DNA from: Lachnospiraceae bacterium
GTDB lineage: Bacteria; Bacillota; Clostridia; Lachnospirales; Lachnospiraceae
Length of the DNA stretch: 52,393 nucleotides
Assembly (NCBI GenBank): GCA_022510525.1
Contig: JAFLTH010000010.1
Coordinates: forward strand, 1 to 52,393
Reading direction: 5' to 3'
Below, in pieces: positions 19,501 to 27,573 of this stretch. Position numbers and translations under genes: made by a program. The number at the start of each line of letters is the position of its first letter. Within the stretch, counting starts at the first letter, position 1. The notes beneath the pieces were generated by a model that searched no databases, was not told the DNA's origin, and saw only the letters and a list, made by a program, of their open reading frames with translations.

Positions 19501-21674
19501 ACGACGGTAATGTAAATAATAGTACAACATTATTTAACGGTTGTGGCAGCCTGATAAGAATTAATTCTCCACATAGTGTAAGATTACGTCTGTATCTTCC
19601 TAAAAGAACCGGTGAATACTGGGTTAGGTCAGATAACGGAGAAACGGTTGAGTATTTGCCAACTGATTTAAGCTACAGCGTATTATTAGTTATAAAAAAA
19701 GATCCTAACGACCAAGGCACGGAAGACCAACCGATTCCGACAGATGCTTATATTACAGTAAGCAAGTTAAAGACTGGCTATATTATTAGCGAAACCCTGA
19801 ATACCGACGATCTAACGGTAACCTATTACGACAGCCTGGGAGCCGCTTCCGAAGTCGTCAGATACACCACAAACGCAGACGAAATTGATATGTCCACTGC
19901 AGGAACAAAAGAGTTGACTGTAACTTACAAAGAATTGACTGCATCGGTCAATATATATGTGACATCTGGCAATAGGGAAGGCATAAAGGTAGAGTTTGCA
20001 GACCCGCATAAGGCTTATATTTATACCGGAAAAGCCATAACTCCTAAGATTAAGGTAACAAACAACGGAGAACCGCTTACCGAAGGAACTGACTATACCG
20101 TTAAGTATTCCAATAATGTCAAAGCTTCCGAATCCGCGAAAGTTGTCGTAACCGGAAAGGGCAACATGTTCAAAAGCTATACTAAGGTATTCATCATTCA
20201 GAGGAAACAGCTTGATAATACAGATCTTATTAATAGGGATGTCGCGCCTGACGCTGTTGCGGCTCCTATGGTAGAAGGAGATTATGTAACGGTCGTTGAA
20301 GGCGCCAAGATATCTCCGGTGCTTATGTATAACGGCATGAAGCTGACAGCCAAGGACTTCAAAGTGACTGATGAATACAAGAACTACAAGTGGAAGCTGG
20401 AAGATAAAGATGATAACAGCAAGAAAACCATAACCGTCACAGGGCAGGGCAATTATCAAGGCACTCGAACCCTTGCTGTTAAAGTTATATCAAAGGCTGA
20501 GCAGAATAATGTCAAGCTTATAGTAAGCATCGGAAAAGATGCAAAGAAAATTACTTATGACGGCGAACCTAAGGATATTGCCGCGCTTGGCCTGCTGACA
20601 GTATCGACTAAGAATACGCCGGCATCAGAGCTTAAAGAAGCTAAGGACGGAAAGGACGGCGACTATGTCATATACTATCCGGATGATATAACAGGCGCAG
20701 GAACTAAGAAGTTCACAATTACCGGCATAAGCGAAAGGTGTATGGGAACTGTCACCAAATCCTTTGCCATTAAGCCGAAGAAAGCAGATTTCATCGTAAC
20801 ATATGATGAGGATAACCGAGGATATGATTTTGTAAGCACCGGAACGAAGGTTGGCGATTTAGTAGTCAAGGACGGAGAAACCGTATTAGATGAAGGCATA
20901 GACTATAAGGTAACCTATAGCGGCAACAAGAAGGCTGGTAACACTGCGAAGTTCACCATAACAGGCATAGGAAGCTACAAGGGCAGTAAATGCACCAAGA
21001 CCTTTACCATCAATAAAGGGGTGTTGAATAATAATGCAAAGAGTATCGCAGAGAGAACGAAAAATCTAGAGATTGCCGTTGCAGACAAGGTATTCAATAA
21101 AGCGGGCATTTACAAATCAGCACCGTATGTGAGCATAGACGGCGTACAGTTGAAGGCCTCCAATTACACCGTAACCTACTATCTGGATAACCCTGCAGTC
21201 AATTCAAATCCTAGGGTGATGGATGGCAAGAACAAAGTTACTAGGGGAGAGACAACCGTATGGGTGAAAATTATAGGTAAGGGTAATTATGCTACCACAG
21301 ATGATACCTGTTATGTAACTGCTTCATACAGGGTACGCAGCCTGGCTTCATCCGACAGCTATGACTTATCCAAGGCAAGTGTGACTTTCCGGGATAAGGA
21401 TGGAAACCCCATCAAGAAGATAGAATATACCGGCGAACCGATTACTGGGGATGATATCAAAGTGGTGGTTACATACAAGATAGGAAAAGAAACATATACG
21501 CTGGGCGAAACCAATGACTACACACTAACATTTATAAACAATGTGAACAAAGGAAAGGCTACTGTACTGATTACAGGAAGACCCGGCCAGAGCGGATATG
21601 TTGGAAGCAAGACGGCTTCGTTCAGCATTACGGCAGGTAATTTGAGTAATGTATTGAGTAATACAGCAGGATAG
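16536..21674 (+). CDS. BspA-like surface protein 3 with transglutaminase-like and Big_2 domains
   Basis: A 1712-aa exported protein. The signal peptide (cleavage after residue 31) is nearly the same as in surface protein 1. Residues about 160-300 form a transglutaminase-like domain with Cys245 (AVCQGYA), His273 (NHAWN) and Asp288 (VDVTWDDP) in the expected order and spacing, so it may be an active protease or cross-linker. Two Big_2 Ig-like domains (about 492-575 and 578-662) follow, then a W-ID module with APWY, about 11 DUF285 repeats (722-1008) and the Ig-like tail shared with the paralogs. No sorting motif is present. AGGAGA-N10-ATG sets the start. Upstream in-frame codons exist but would precede the signal peptide. 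Confidence 0.92.
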   Translation: MNLFKKRIIAGLLAVTMVVSSLQISTYEVYAEELSEETSDVMAETEEEAPSSLDISEEESPYENVEAADLSDIYQFGGAPSREALEAAEPSLSIESDNLADEVEGLTVEEYIYRQMMAKNENIDISAFNVTYSGAKFISDIVHGVINDNPSLYFVKPIQYWNNGKIYTVINVAYDDSYIVENFEKETKTALSFVDNQMSDLQKAIILHDYLAVNCAYDYDNYLNGHIPDASYNAYGVLVEGKAVCQGYALAYKYLLNQVGIECYMVTSDVMNHAWNLIKLDGEYYQVDVTWDDPVWDLTGRARHLYMFLSDDTFALTGDEDPNKRHRNWEVTSGSKVVDYKATDDKYDSAFWANSNAPFVLTGDDWNTCYYVNYDTKGVINQTELSDISDKGETIYEFESWGWKNTYSGLFQYNGRLYFNDKTSIRSMALDDISDNRVEFTPETSSGNYIFGSALCRGKVLYSLHTTPNITETETVYEANINGIETEEPEVTLVDKIELDKYTLTLEEGETAELTATVSPAESTYTNVIWKSSDSSIAEVKSGVVTAVSAGSCTITASVGDVKAICSVTVKSGSTDIPVEGIELHPTELTLKVGEASELEAAVTPENATNAAITWESSNPLIAEVESATNKSVVVRALSKGNCTITVSSCGVEAVCNVIVIANEKNDNIAEGSYEGIRWVIDKNYKLTVDGNGDFAEPTGDNDYYYMEDRAPWYGYEIKSAEVNVTGMTDASFMFAYCHDLIDVDFRNFDTSEVTNMSGMFEGCSSLTSLDLSDLDTGHVTNISGIFSGCESITNMDFLRSIDTRNVTDMSRVFSGCDKLTSVDFSGIDTQNVTNMSGMFYGCSSLISADLSEADARNITNMSKMFYNCVDMVNLNIRGIYTPYLTDMSEMFYSCRKLTSLDISGIDTRNVSNMSGMFERCGSLTSMDFSNLYFTTPVNMNGMFYSCSSLINVEFGDSNICVSDISRMFDYCENLTSIDLSNIDLGSMNDGNVNNSTTLFNGCGSLIRINSPHSVRLRLYLPKRTGEYWVRSDNGETVEYLPTDLSYSVLLVIKKDPNDQGTEDQPIPTDAYITVSKLKTGYIISETLNTDDLTVTYYDSLGAASEVVRYTTNADEIDMSTAGTKELTVTYKELTASVNIYVTSGNREGIKVEFADPHKAYIYTGKAITPKIKVTNNGEPLTEGTDYTVKYSNNVKASESAKVVVTGKGNMFKSYTKVFIIQRKQLDNTDLINRDVAPDAVAAPMVEGDYVTVVEGAKISPVLMYNGMKLTAKDFKVTDEYKNYKWKLEDKDDNSKKTITVTGQGNYQGTRTLAVKVISKAEQNNVKLIVSIGKDAKKITYDGEPKDIAALGLLTVSTKNTPASELKEAKDGKDGDYVIYYPDDITGAGTKKFTITGISERCMGTVTKSFAIKPKKADFIVTYDEDNRGYDFVSTGTKVGDLVVKDGETVLDEGIDYKVTYSGNKKAGNTAKFTITGIGSYKGSKCTKTFTINKGVLNNNAKSIAERTKNLEIAVADKVFNKAGIYKSAPYVSIDGVQLKASNYTVTYYLDNPAVNSNPRVMDGKNKVTRGETTVWVKIIGKGNYATTDDTCYVTASYRVRSLASSDSYDLSKASVTFRDKDGNPIKKIEYTGEPITGDDIKVVVTYKIGKETYTLGETNDYTLTFINNVNKGKATVLITGRPGQSGYVGSKTASFSITAGNLSNVLSNTAG

Positions 21675-21697
21675 ATAGGTTTACATAACACAAAAAT

Positions 21698-21731
21698 TAA
21701 AGGCGTGTATCCAAGAGGGTATACGCCTTTA
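21698..21731 (+). terminator. Terminator-like hairpin after surface gene 3
   Basis: A 15-bp stem (21698-21712 with 21717-21731, two G-U pairs, loop AAGA) ends in CCTTTA. It has the same GGCGTGTATCCAA core as the hairpin at 16317, so the duplicated genes seem to have kept their 3' flank. Confidence 0.7.
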
Positions 21732-21740
21732 TGTATGGGC

Positions 21741-21769
21741 TTGCACACCTACTTTTTATCCTATATAAT
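21741..21769 (+). promoter_or_regulatory. SigA-type promoter for the hydratase gene
   Basis: TTGCAC (21741-21746), a 17-bp spacer and TATAAT (21764-21769) lie 72 bp before the start codon. Confidence 0.75.
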
Positions 21770-21841
21770 AAATAATTGGGCGGGTTTATGTTTAATACTT
21801 AATTTATAAAGTTAAATTATTATATATAGGAGGACTTTCAA

Positions 21842-24139
21842 ATGATCAAATTATCAGACAGCGGCGCTTATCTAATTAACGGCACACAAATAATCCCGGA
21901 TAATGCCGATGCCGCAGCACAGATAAAGAACCAGACTGGAAAAGAGATTTCCAAACAGGATGCTAAACAGGGTACGATTGCATATTCTGTTTTAAAGGAA
22001 CATAATACTTCCGGCAATATGGAGAAACTCAAAATCAAGTTCGACAAGCTGACTTCCCACGATATCACCTTCGTAGGAATAATTCAGACAGCGAGAGCTT
22101 CAGGGCTTACCAAATTTCCGATTCCGTATGTTCTGACCAACTGCCACAATTCTTTATGTGCGGTAGGCGGCACCATCAACGAGGATGACCACATGTTTGG
22201 TCTTACCTGTGCAAAGCGTTACGGCGGAGTTTATGTACCTCCTCATCAGGCTGTTATACATCAGTATGCAAGGGAGATGCTTGCCGGAGGCGGTAAGATG
22301 ATCCTGGGATCCGATTCCCATACCAGATACGGTGCACTGGGAACTATGGCTGTAGGCGAGGGTGGACCTGAGCTTGTTAAGCAGCTGCTTTCACAAACCT
22401 ATGATATTAACATGCCCGAAGTTGTTGGCGTATATCTGAAAGGCGAACCCGTCAAAGGCGTAGGACCTCAGGACATTGCACTGGCTATCATAGGTGCGGT
22501 TTTTGCCAATGGCTATGTTAAAAATAAAGTAATGGAATTTGTCGGTCCCGGCGTAAAAAACTTAAGCGCTGATTTCCGTATAGGTGTTGATGTCATGACA
22601 ACCGAGACTACCTGCCTTTCTTCCATATGGACTACTGATGAAAATATTAAAGAGTTCTATGACATCCATGGAAGAAGCGAAGATTATAAGGAACTTAATC
22701 CGGATGAAATAGCATACTATGACGGAATGATTGAAGTTGATCTGTCGGCTGTAAGACCAATGATTGCGATGCCGTTCCATCCAAGCAATACATACACTAT
22801 TGATGAATTAAATGCTAACCTTACCGATATACTGCATGACGTGGAAGAGAAAGCGAAAGTCAGCCTGGACGGAGCCGTGCCTTATTCTCTTCAGGACAAA
22901 GTGGTAAACGGTAAGTTCATGGTAGACCAGGGGATTATAGCAGGTTGTGCAGGTGGCGGATTTGAGAACATATGTTCGGCGGCGGATATACTCAAAGGCT
23001 CATACATAGGTTCCGACGGTTTCACCCTGAGCGTGTATCCTGCATCTATGCCTGTTTATATGGAGCTTATTAAAAACGGCTGCGCGGCAACGATTCTTGA
23101 AACCGGAGCGGTTATTAAGACCGCATTCTGCGGACCGTGCTTTGGTGCAGGCGATACTCCGGCTAACAATGCCTTTAGTATCCGCCATTCCACAAGAAAC
23201 TTCCCGAACCGTGAAGGTTCCAAGCTGCAAAGCGGACAAATTTCCTCCGTTGCGCTTATGGATGCGCGTTCCATTGCGGCAACTGCGGCTAATAAGGGAG
23301 TGCTTACGTCTGCAACCGAATTTGACGGGGAAATCGGTAAATATAAATATCATTTTGATGCAAATATTTATGCCAACCGCGTATTTGATTCAAAAGGTGT
23401 GGCAGATGAAAGTGTTGAGATTCAGTTTGGTCCTAATATAAAAGACTGGCCTGCAATGGGTGAGCTTCCGGAGAATCTGGTACTGCGCGTTGTTTCGGAG
23501 ATTCATGACCCTGTTACAACAACGGATGAACTTATTCCTTCCGGAGAAACCTCATCGTACCGCTCCAACCCGTTAGGTCTTGCGGAATTTGCATTGTCAA
23601 GAAAAGACCCTGAATATGTAGGCCGTGCAAAGGATATACAGAAGGCGGAGAAAGCAAGAATGGCAGGCGAGCATCCGTGTCATGTACATCCTGATGTTAA
23701 ACCCGTTATGAATGTTGTAAAGAAGACCTTTGCGGATGCTTCACATGAAAATACAGGTTTTGGCTCAACTATTTTTGCGGTAAAACCGGGTGACGGTTCT
23801 GCTAGAGAACAGGCGGCAAGCTGTCAAAAAGTGCTTGGCGGCTGGGCTAACATTGCCAATGAATATGCTACCAAGAGATACCGCTCCAACCTCATTAACT
23901 GGGGTATGCTTCCTTTTGTGATAAAAGAGGGTGAGCTTCCGTTTAAGAATCTGGATTATCTTTTTATACCCGATATCAAAAAGGCGGTTGCAGAAAAGTG
24001 GGAGACGATTACAGCATATAAGGTTTCGTTAGAAGAAGATACCCTGAATTCTTTCGAACTTAAACTGGGCGAGCTGACTGATGAGGAACGTCAGATAATA
24101 CTTAAAGGCTGTTTGATTAACTATAACAGGGTGGATTAA
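21842..24139 (+). CDS. Aconitase-family hydratase
   Basis: A 765-aa member of the aconitase superfamily, [4Fe-4S] enzymes that interconvert hydroxy-acids by dehydration and rehydration. The substrate-binding SDSHTRYG motif is present, and the three cluster ligands appear as Cys369 (AGCAGGG), Cys430 and Cys433 (CGPCFGAG). The C-terminal swivel domain carries [11 protein letters not shown] and later [11 protein letters not shown]. The length matches a clostridial group annotated simply as hydratase, shorter than AcnA/AcnB (about 890). No citrate synthase or isocitrate dehydrogenase gene is nearby, so the true substrate is open. AGGAGG 9 nt before ATG 21842 sets the start. It has its own promoter. 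Confidence 0.88.
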   Translation: MIKLSDSGAYLINGTQIIPDNADAAAQIKNQTGKEISKQDAKQGTIAYSVLKEHNTSGNMEKLKIKFDKLTSHDITFVGIIQTARASGLTKFPIPYVLTNCHNSLCAVGGTINEDDHMFGLTCAKRYGGVYVPPHQAVIHQYAREMLAGGGKMILGSDSHTRYGALGTMAVGEGGPELVKQLLSQTYDINMPEVVGVYLKGEPVKGVGPQDIALAIIGAVFANGYVKNKVMEFVGPGVKNLSADFRIGVDVMTTETTCLSSIWTTDENIKEFYDIHGRSEDYKELNPDEIAYYDGMIEVDLSAVRPMIAMPFHPSNTYTIDELNANLTDILHDVEEKAKVSLDGAVPYSLQDKVVNGKFMVDQGIIAGCAGGGFENICSAADILKGSYIGSDGFTLSVYPASMPVYMELIKNGCAATILETGAVIKTAFCGPCFGAGDTPANNAFSIRHSTRNFPNREGSKLQSGQISSVALMDARSIAATAANKGVLTSATEFDGEIGKYKYHFDANIYANRVFDSKGVADESVEIQFGPNIKDWPAMGELPENLVLRVVSEIHDPVTTTDELIPSGETSSYRSNPLGLAEFALSRKDPEYVGRAKDIQKAEKARMAGEHPCHVHPDVKPVMNVVKKTFADASHENTGFGSTIFAVKPGDGSAREQAASCQKVLGGWANIANEYATKRYRSNLINWGMLPFVIKEGELPFKNLDYLFIPDIKKAVAEKWETITAYKVSLEEDTLNSFELKLGELTDEERQIILKGCLINYNRVD

Positions 24140-24205
24140 ACAGTAATTGTAATATTTTGCCTGTATAGGATTAAGAAAAAAATAAAATGTCCGATATATT
24201 AATTA

Positions 24206-24243
24206 CAAGGGATGGCTGCATCTGGCCAGACAGTTACCCCTTG
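24206..24243 (+). ncRNA. Structured leader element of unknown class
   Basis: CAAGGG (24206-24211) pairs with CCCTTG (24238-24243), enclosing CTG/CAG and a CTGGCCAG palindrome. It sits 24 nt before a strong terminator hairpin and about 160 nt upstream of the 24372 gene. This looks like an aptamer-plus-terminator arrangement. It matches no riboswitch consensus I can recall. Confidence 0.35.
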
Positions 24244-24267
24244 AATATTAATATTATGCTTAGCCAC

Positions 24268-24320
24268 GGACGGTGTTTTTGCGGAAAAGGGAATTTCCAT
24301 AAAAATACCGTCCTTTAATT
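24268..24320 (+). terminator. Strong intrinsic terminator, possible attenuator of the 24372 gene
   Basis: A 20-bp stem (24268-24287 with 24294-24313) around GGACGGTGTTTTT and AAAAATACCGTCC has one mismatch and two G-U pairs, a 6-nt AGGGAA loop and a T-rich tail. It lies 130 bp after the hydratase and about 50 bp before the next gene. Confidence 0.8.
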
Positions 24321-24371
24321 TTGTCCAAAATCAGGTTGGGCAAATTAAGCTAAAGCAAAAAGGAGGTATAT

Positions 24372-25454
24372 TTGCGAATAAATTCCAGTTACATAGGAAT
24401 GGAATCCGCCAGAAATTATTCTTCAGTAACATCAAAATCAACCCTTTATTACGGGGCTAATACCAAAAGCTTGACAGCTGGAGACGGAAATGGATTTCTC
24501 GGAGGCTTTTGGGCAATGGAAGATGGAGAGGAGCAGAGCAAAGAAAGTAGTAATGCGCAGACTACTCTTGAGGATGTAACACTTCACTTCCGTAACCTGT
24601 CTAATACAGGCAGGGTAGAAGCAAGCGTGGAGGAGAAAAAAGCCATAGAAAATATCAGGCAGTCCTGCATGAACTTCTTAATGTATATTTTATTTGGCAG
24701 CAGTCATAGGAAACCATATGACTGGGGAGAAAATTGGCGAAACTCCCAATCTATTGATTCGGGAATGTCGTCCGCTAATTTTAAGGTTGGCTATACTGCC
24801 AGCTACTTTCACAGTGAGTCGGAGACAACATCATTTAACACGAATGGAGTTGTAAGAACCGCAGACGGAAGAGAGATCAGCTTTGGACTTAATATGGAAA
24901 TGAGCAGAAGCTTCCAGGAATATTATGAGGAGCATTATGACATGGAAGTAATGCAGCAAAGGTATCTTGATCCGTTGGTCATCAATCTTGACAGTAATAT
25001 AGCAGGGTTATCTGACCAGAAGTTCTACTTTGATCTGGACTGTGACGGTGAGGAAGATGAGATATCATCTTTGAATGCGGGAAGCGGTTTCCTGGCACTG
25101 GATCTGAATGGAGACGGTATCATTAATGATGGAAGCGAGTTGTTTGGAACTAAGTCAGGTGACGGTTTTAAGGACCTGGCTAAGTATGATTCCGATGGAG
25201 ACGGCTGGATTGACGAAGATGATGACATCTGGAGTAAGCTGTTAATCTGGTGCAAGGATGAAAACGGAAAGGATAAGCTGTATACACTTGCCGAAGCCGG
25301 AGTGGGAGCTATATGTCTGCAAAATGTTTCAACAGAGTTTTCGCTTAATTCTATGTCCAATAATCAAAATAACGGCATAATCAGAAATACCGGTATCTTC
25401 CTGTATGAAAACGGAGGTGTCGGCACTGTACAACATCTGGACCTTGCACAGTAA
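24372..25454 (+). CDS. Leaderless protein with EF-hand-like calcium loops
   Basis: A 360-aa protein of no named family. The start is TTG 24372, set by AGGAGG ending 5 nt upstream. The N-terminus MRINSSYIGMESARNYSS has no signal peptide and resembles the opening of flagellins, suggesting export by the flagellar route, but this is inference. The C-terminal half contains a calcium-binding type region. It starts with FDLDCDGEEDE (about 220), then DLNGDGIINDGSELFG (about 243) and DSDGDGWIDEDDD (about 273), followed by LLIWCKDENG. This run is common in secreted proteins. It precedes spoIID by 57 bp. The leader carries a terminator hairpin, so expression may be attenuated. Confidence 0.8.
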   Translation: MRINSSYIGMESARNYSSVTSKSTLYYGANTKSLTAGDGNGFLGGFWAMEDGEEQSKESSNAQTTLEDVTLHFRNLSNTGRVEASVEEKKAIENIRQSCMNFLMYILFGSSHRKPYDWGENWRNSQSIDSGMSSANFKVGYTASYFHSESETTSFNTNGVVRTADGREISFGLNMEMSRSFQEYYEEHYDMEVMQQRYLDPLVINLDSNIAGLSDQKFYFDLDCDGEEDEISSLNAGSGFLALDLNGDGIINDGSELFGTKSGDGFKDLAKYDSDGDGWIDEDDDIWSKLLIWCKDENGKDKLYTLAEAGVGAICLQNVSTEFSLNSMSNNQNNGIIRNTGIFLYENGGVGTVQHLDLAQ

Positions 25455-25511
25455 GAAATAGAGTTAGTATTAAAAATAGGACCTCGTACATAGACTTAAA
25501 AGAGGTGTCCT

Positions 25512-26534
25512 ATGAACTTATTTAAAATCGTCCGAAAAAGAACAGACAAAAGCATTGATAAAAGCAACCCTTACCGGGATGTGGGAACTGTGCTTTTGTT
25601 TGTTTTTTTGTTACCGTATGTGATTTCAAGTCTATGGGGACACGTAGGTGAAGAAACGGAAAATATATCAGATACGAAAAAGGAAAAGACAGATTGGATA
25701 GATGAAAAGTATGAGATTGCACTTTCGGGAAACTGGGGAATCAGAAAAATGTCTATGCATGAGTATCTTATAAGAAAACTGGAAATTGTGCTCGGGCAGG
25801 ATGAAGAAGAAAATATAACGTATGAGCTTGAGACATTGAAGGCGCAGGCAATACTTTTAAGGACAGAGTTGTGGGAGCTCATACTTAGTAATAATGGAAG
25901 GGATAATGATGATAATATAATCATACAGGATGACACGGTTATGTATGGTATAAAAGAAAAGAGTACGCTTTGCGAACAGGCAGTGGAGGATACTGACGGA
26001 ATTTATCTTGCTTATGAAAACCGGCCGGTTAAACCTGCCTTTTTTCCGGTAAGTAACGGACATACAAGATCGGCATCAGAGGTATGGGGAAGTATAAGTT
26101 ATCCATATCTGGTAAGTGTGGAATGTAATCAGGATATTCTGGCTGACGATTATCAAACTCAGGTCATTGTGTCCAAAGATGAATACTGCCGTATAATTCT
26201 AGAATTACACAAAAATGTCGAGACGTCAAATAATGAACTAAATAACGTATGGAACAACGCGGAGTTTTCATACGACAGTGCTGGTTATGTGGTTGAAGCA
26301 AATGTAGACGGATATTCTTTAAGCGGAGAAACTTTCAGAACCGCATTTGGTCTGAACTCGGCATGTTTTAATGTGGAATGGAAGGATGATGAAGTGATAT
26401 TTCATGTAACAGGGGTGGGCCATGGTTTTGGCATGAGTCAGTATGGCGCCAATGAAAGGGCGGTTTCGGGAGAAACTTTCGATCAGATTCTTAAATATTA
26501 CTTTTTTAATACAGAATTAGCAAAAATTGAATAA
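25512..26534 (+). CDS. spoIID: Stage II sporulation protein D (SpoIID/LytB family)
   Basis: A 340-aa SpoIID, the lytic transglycosylase of the DMP complex that thins peptidoglycan during forespore engulfment. Residues 25-42 form an N-terminal membrane anchor. The family motif ETLKAQAILLRTE keeps the conserved catalytic glutamate (E107). The C-terminus shows PVSNGHTRSASEVWG and GVGHGFGMSQYGANERA, the standard SpoIID signature. ATG 25512 has AGAGGTG 7 nt upstream. The SpoIIQ-like gene follows after 69 bp, the usual clostridial spoIID-spoIIQ neighbourhood. Transcription by SigE is expected from the family, but I see no convincing SigE promoter. Confidence 0.93.
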   Translation: MNLFKIVRKRTDKSIDKSNPYRDVGTVLLFVFLLPYVISSLWGHVGEETENISDTKKEKTDWIDEKYEIALSGNWGIRKMSMHEYLIRKLEIVLGQDEEENITYELETLKAQAILLRTELWELILSNNGRDNDDNIIIQDDTVMYGIKEKSTLCEQAVEDTDGIYLAYENRPVKPAFFPVSNGHTRSASEVWGSISYPYLVSVECNQDILADDYQTQVIVSKDEYCRIILELHKNVETSNNELNNVWNNAEFSYDSAGYVVEANVDGYSLSGETFRTAFGLNSACFNVEWKDDEVIFHVTGVGHGFGMSQYGANERAVSGETFDQILKYYFFNTELAKIE

Positions 26535-26603
26535 TGTGACAAATTCGGGAAAGACTAACACCATAAAACGAAAATGATTTCTCAGTAGGAGGCTATTTGA
26601 ATT

Positions 26604-27557
26604 ATGAGTATGAGAAGAAATAGAAATGGTGTTAAAAAAGAACGAATTATTATGCTGACTTCATCGGTCCTGGTTCTTGCGGCACTGACTGTTACGGGAG
26701 TCTTTGTGAGAAGTAACCGTCATGCGGACGAAGGCAGTAATGTAGTGGATTTCAGTGCAATTGAAAGCGGTGTTTCCGATGCCACGGAAAATATCCTGAA
26801 TAGTGAAGATATGAGCGCACTCTTTGCGGATGTAGGCACGGATGATCTTGATTATGATCCAAGTTTTCAGGAGGCTAACTCCGGAAATGTAGAAAACTCG
26901 GATACCGATAAAAATGAAAATAAGGATAATAAAAAGTCCGGAAGTAATAGTACAACCGCATCGGATACAAAGGAAAATAAAAACGAACAGGATAAAACCT
27001 CTGCAAAAGAAGACAATAAAAAAAGTGATGACAATAAAAACGGCAACAATGAAGAAGGTATGTTTGACGAGTCTAAGGAAACTATTAATGAGATGCCTGA
27101 AGATACTGAGGCAATTGCAACCACAGTTCAGCCTATGCTTGATTTTAGTGAAGATGATGGTTTGGTATGGCCTATAGTGGGTGATATTCTGCTTAATTAC
27201 AGTATGGACAAGACTATATATTTCCCGACTCTTCAACAGTATAAATATCATCCTGCAATAGTAATTTCCGCAACGGAAGGTGAAGCCATAACTGCGGCAG
27301 CAGACGGCAGGGTAATTTCAGTGGGATACGACCCGCAGCTGGGTAATACGGTCGTTATGGACCTTGGTAATCAATACGAGCTTACCTATGGACAGCTGGA
27401 CAATATAACGGTAAGTGAAGGCAGCTATGTGACAACCGGAGATATTATCGGAAATGTAGCATTCCCGACCAAATATTACAGTTTAGAAGGCGCAAATGTT
27501 TACTTCAAGCTGACTAAGGACGGAGAACCGGTTAATCCACTGCAAAGTCTCAATTAA
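26604..27557 (+). CDS. spoIIQ: SpoIIQ-like LytM (M23) domain protein with lost metal ligands
   Basis: A 317-aa single-pass protein: basic N-terminus, membrane segment at about residues 17-35, an Asn/Asp/Lys-rich flexible linker, and a LytM/M23 fold from about residue 190 (WPIVGDILLNYSMD to the end). SpoIIQ sits in the forespore membrane and joins SpoIIIAH across the intermembrane space. The zinc sites are missing: the HxxxD site reads HPAIV and the HLHF motif reads NVYF, so it should be a non-catalytic scaffold. Position right after spoIID supports SpoIIQ over an ordinary M23 peptidase. ATG 26604 has AGGAGG 11 nt upstream. The symbol is given on context plus domain layout. Confidence 0.85.
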   Translation: MSMRRNRNGVKKERIIMLTSSVLVLAALTVTGVFVRSNRHADEGSNVVDFSAIESGVSDATENILNSEDMSALFADVGTDDLDYDPSFQEANSGNVENSDTDKNENKDNKKSGSNSTTASDTKENKNEQDKTSAKEDNKKSDDNKNGNNEEGMFDESKETINEMPEDTEAIATTVQPMLDFSEDDGLVWPIVGDILLNYSMDKTIYFPTLQQYKYHPAIVISATEGEAITAAADGRVISVGYDPQLGNTVVMDLGNQYELTYGQLDNITVSEGSYVTTGDIIGNVAFPTKYYSLEGANVYFKLTKDGEPVNPLQSLN

Positions 27558-27573
27558 TGTGGAGGAAGCAGGC

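Noticed and set aside
5907-21674. Frameshifts or pseudogene status in the giant repeat genes
   Set aside because: All three frames are open from signal peptide to tail, and irregular repeats are explained by in-frame change.
24206-24320. Known riboswitch (c-di-GMP-I, cobalamin or ykkC)
   Set aside because: The conserved cores of those classes as I recall them are absent; only the general shape of a fold plus terminator is present.
25455-25511. SigE promoter before spoIID
   Set aside because: CATAGACT resembles the -10 box but the -35-like GTATT is 17 bp away, outside the usual spacing.
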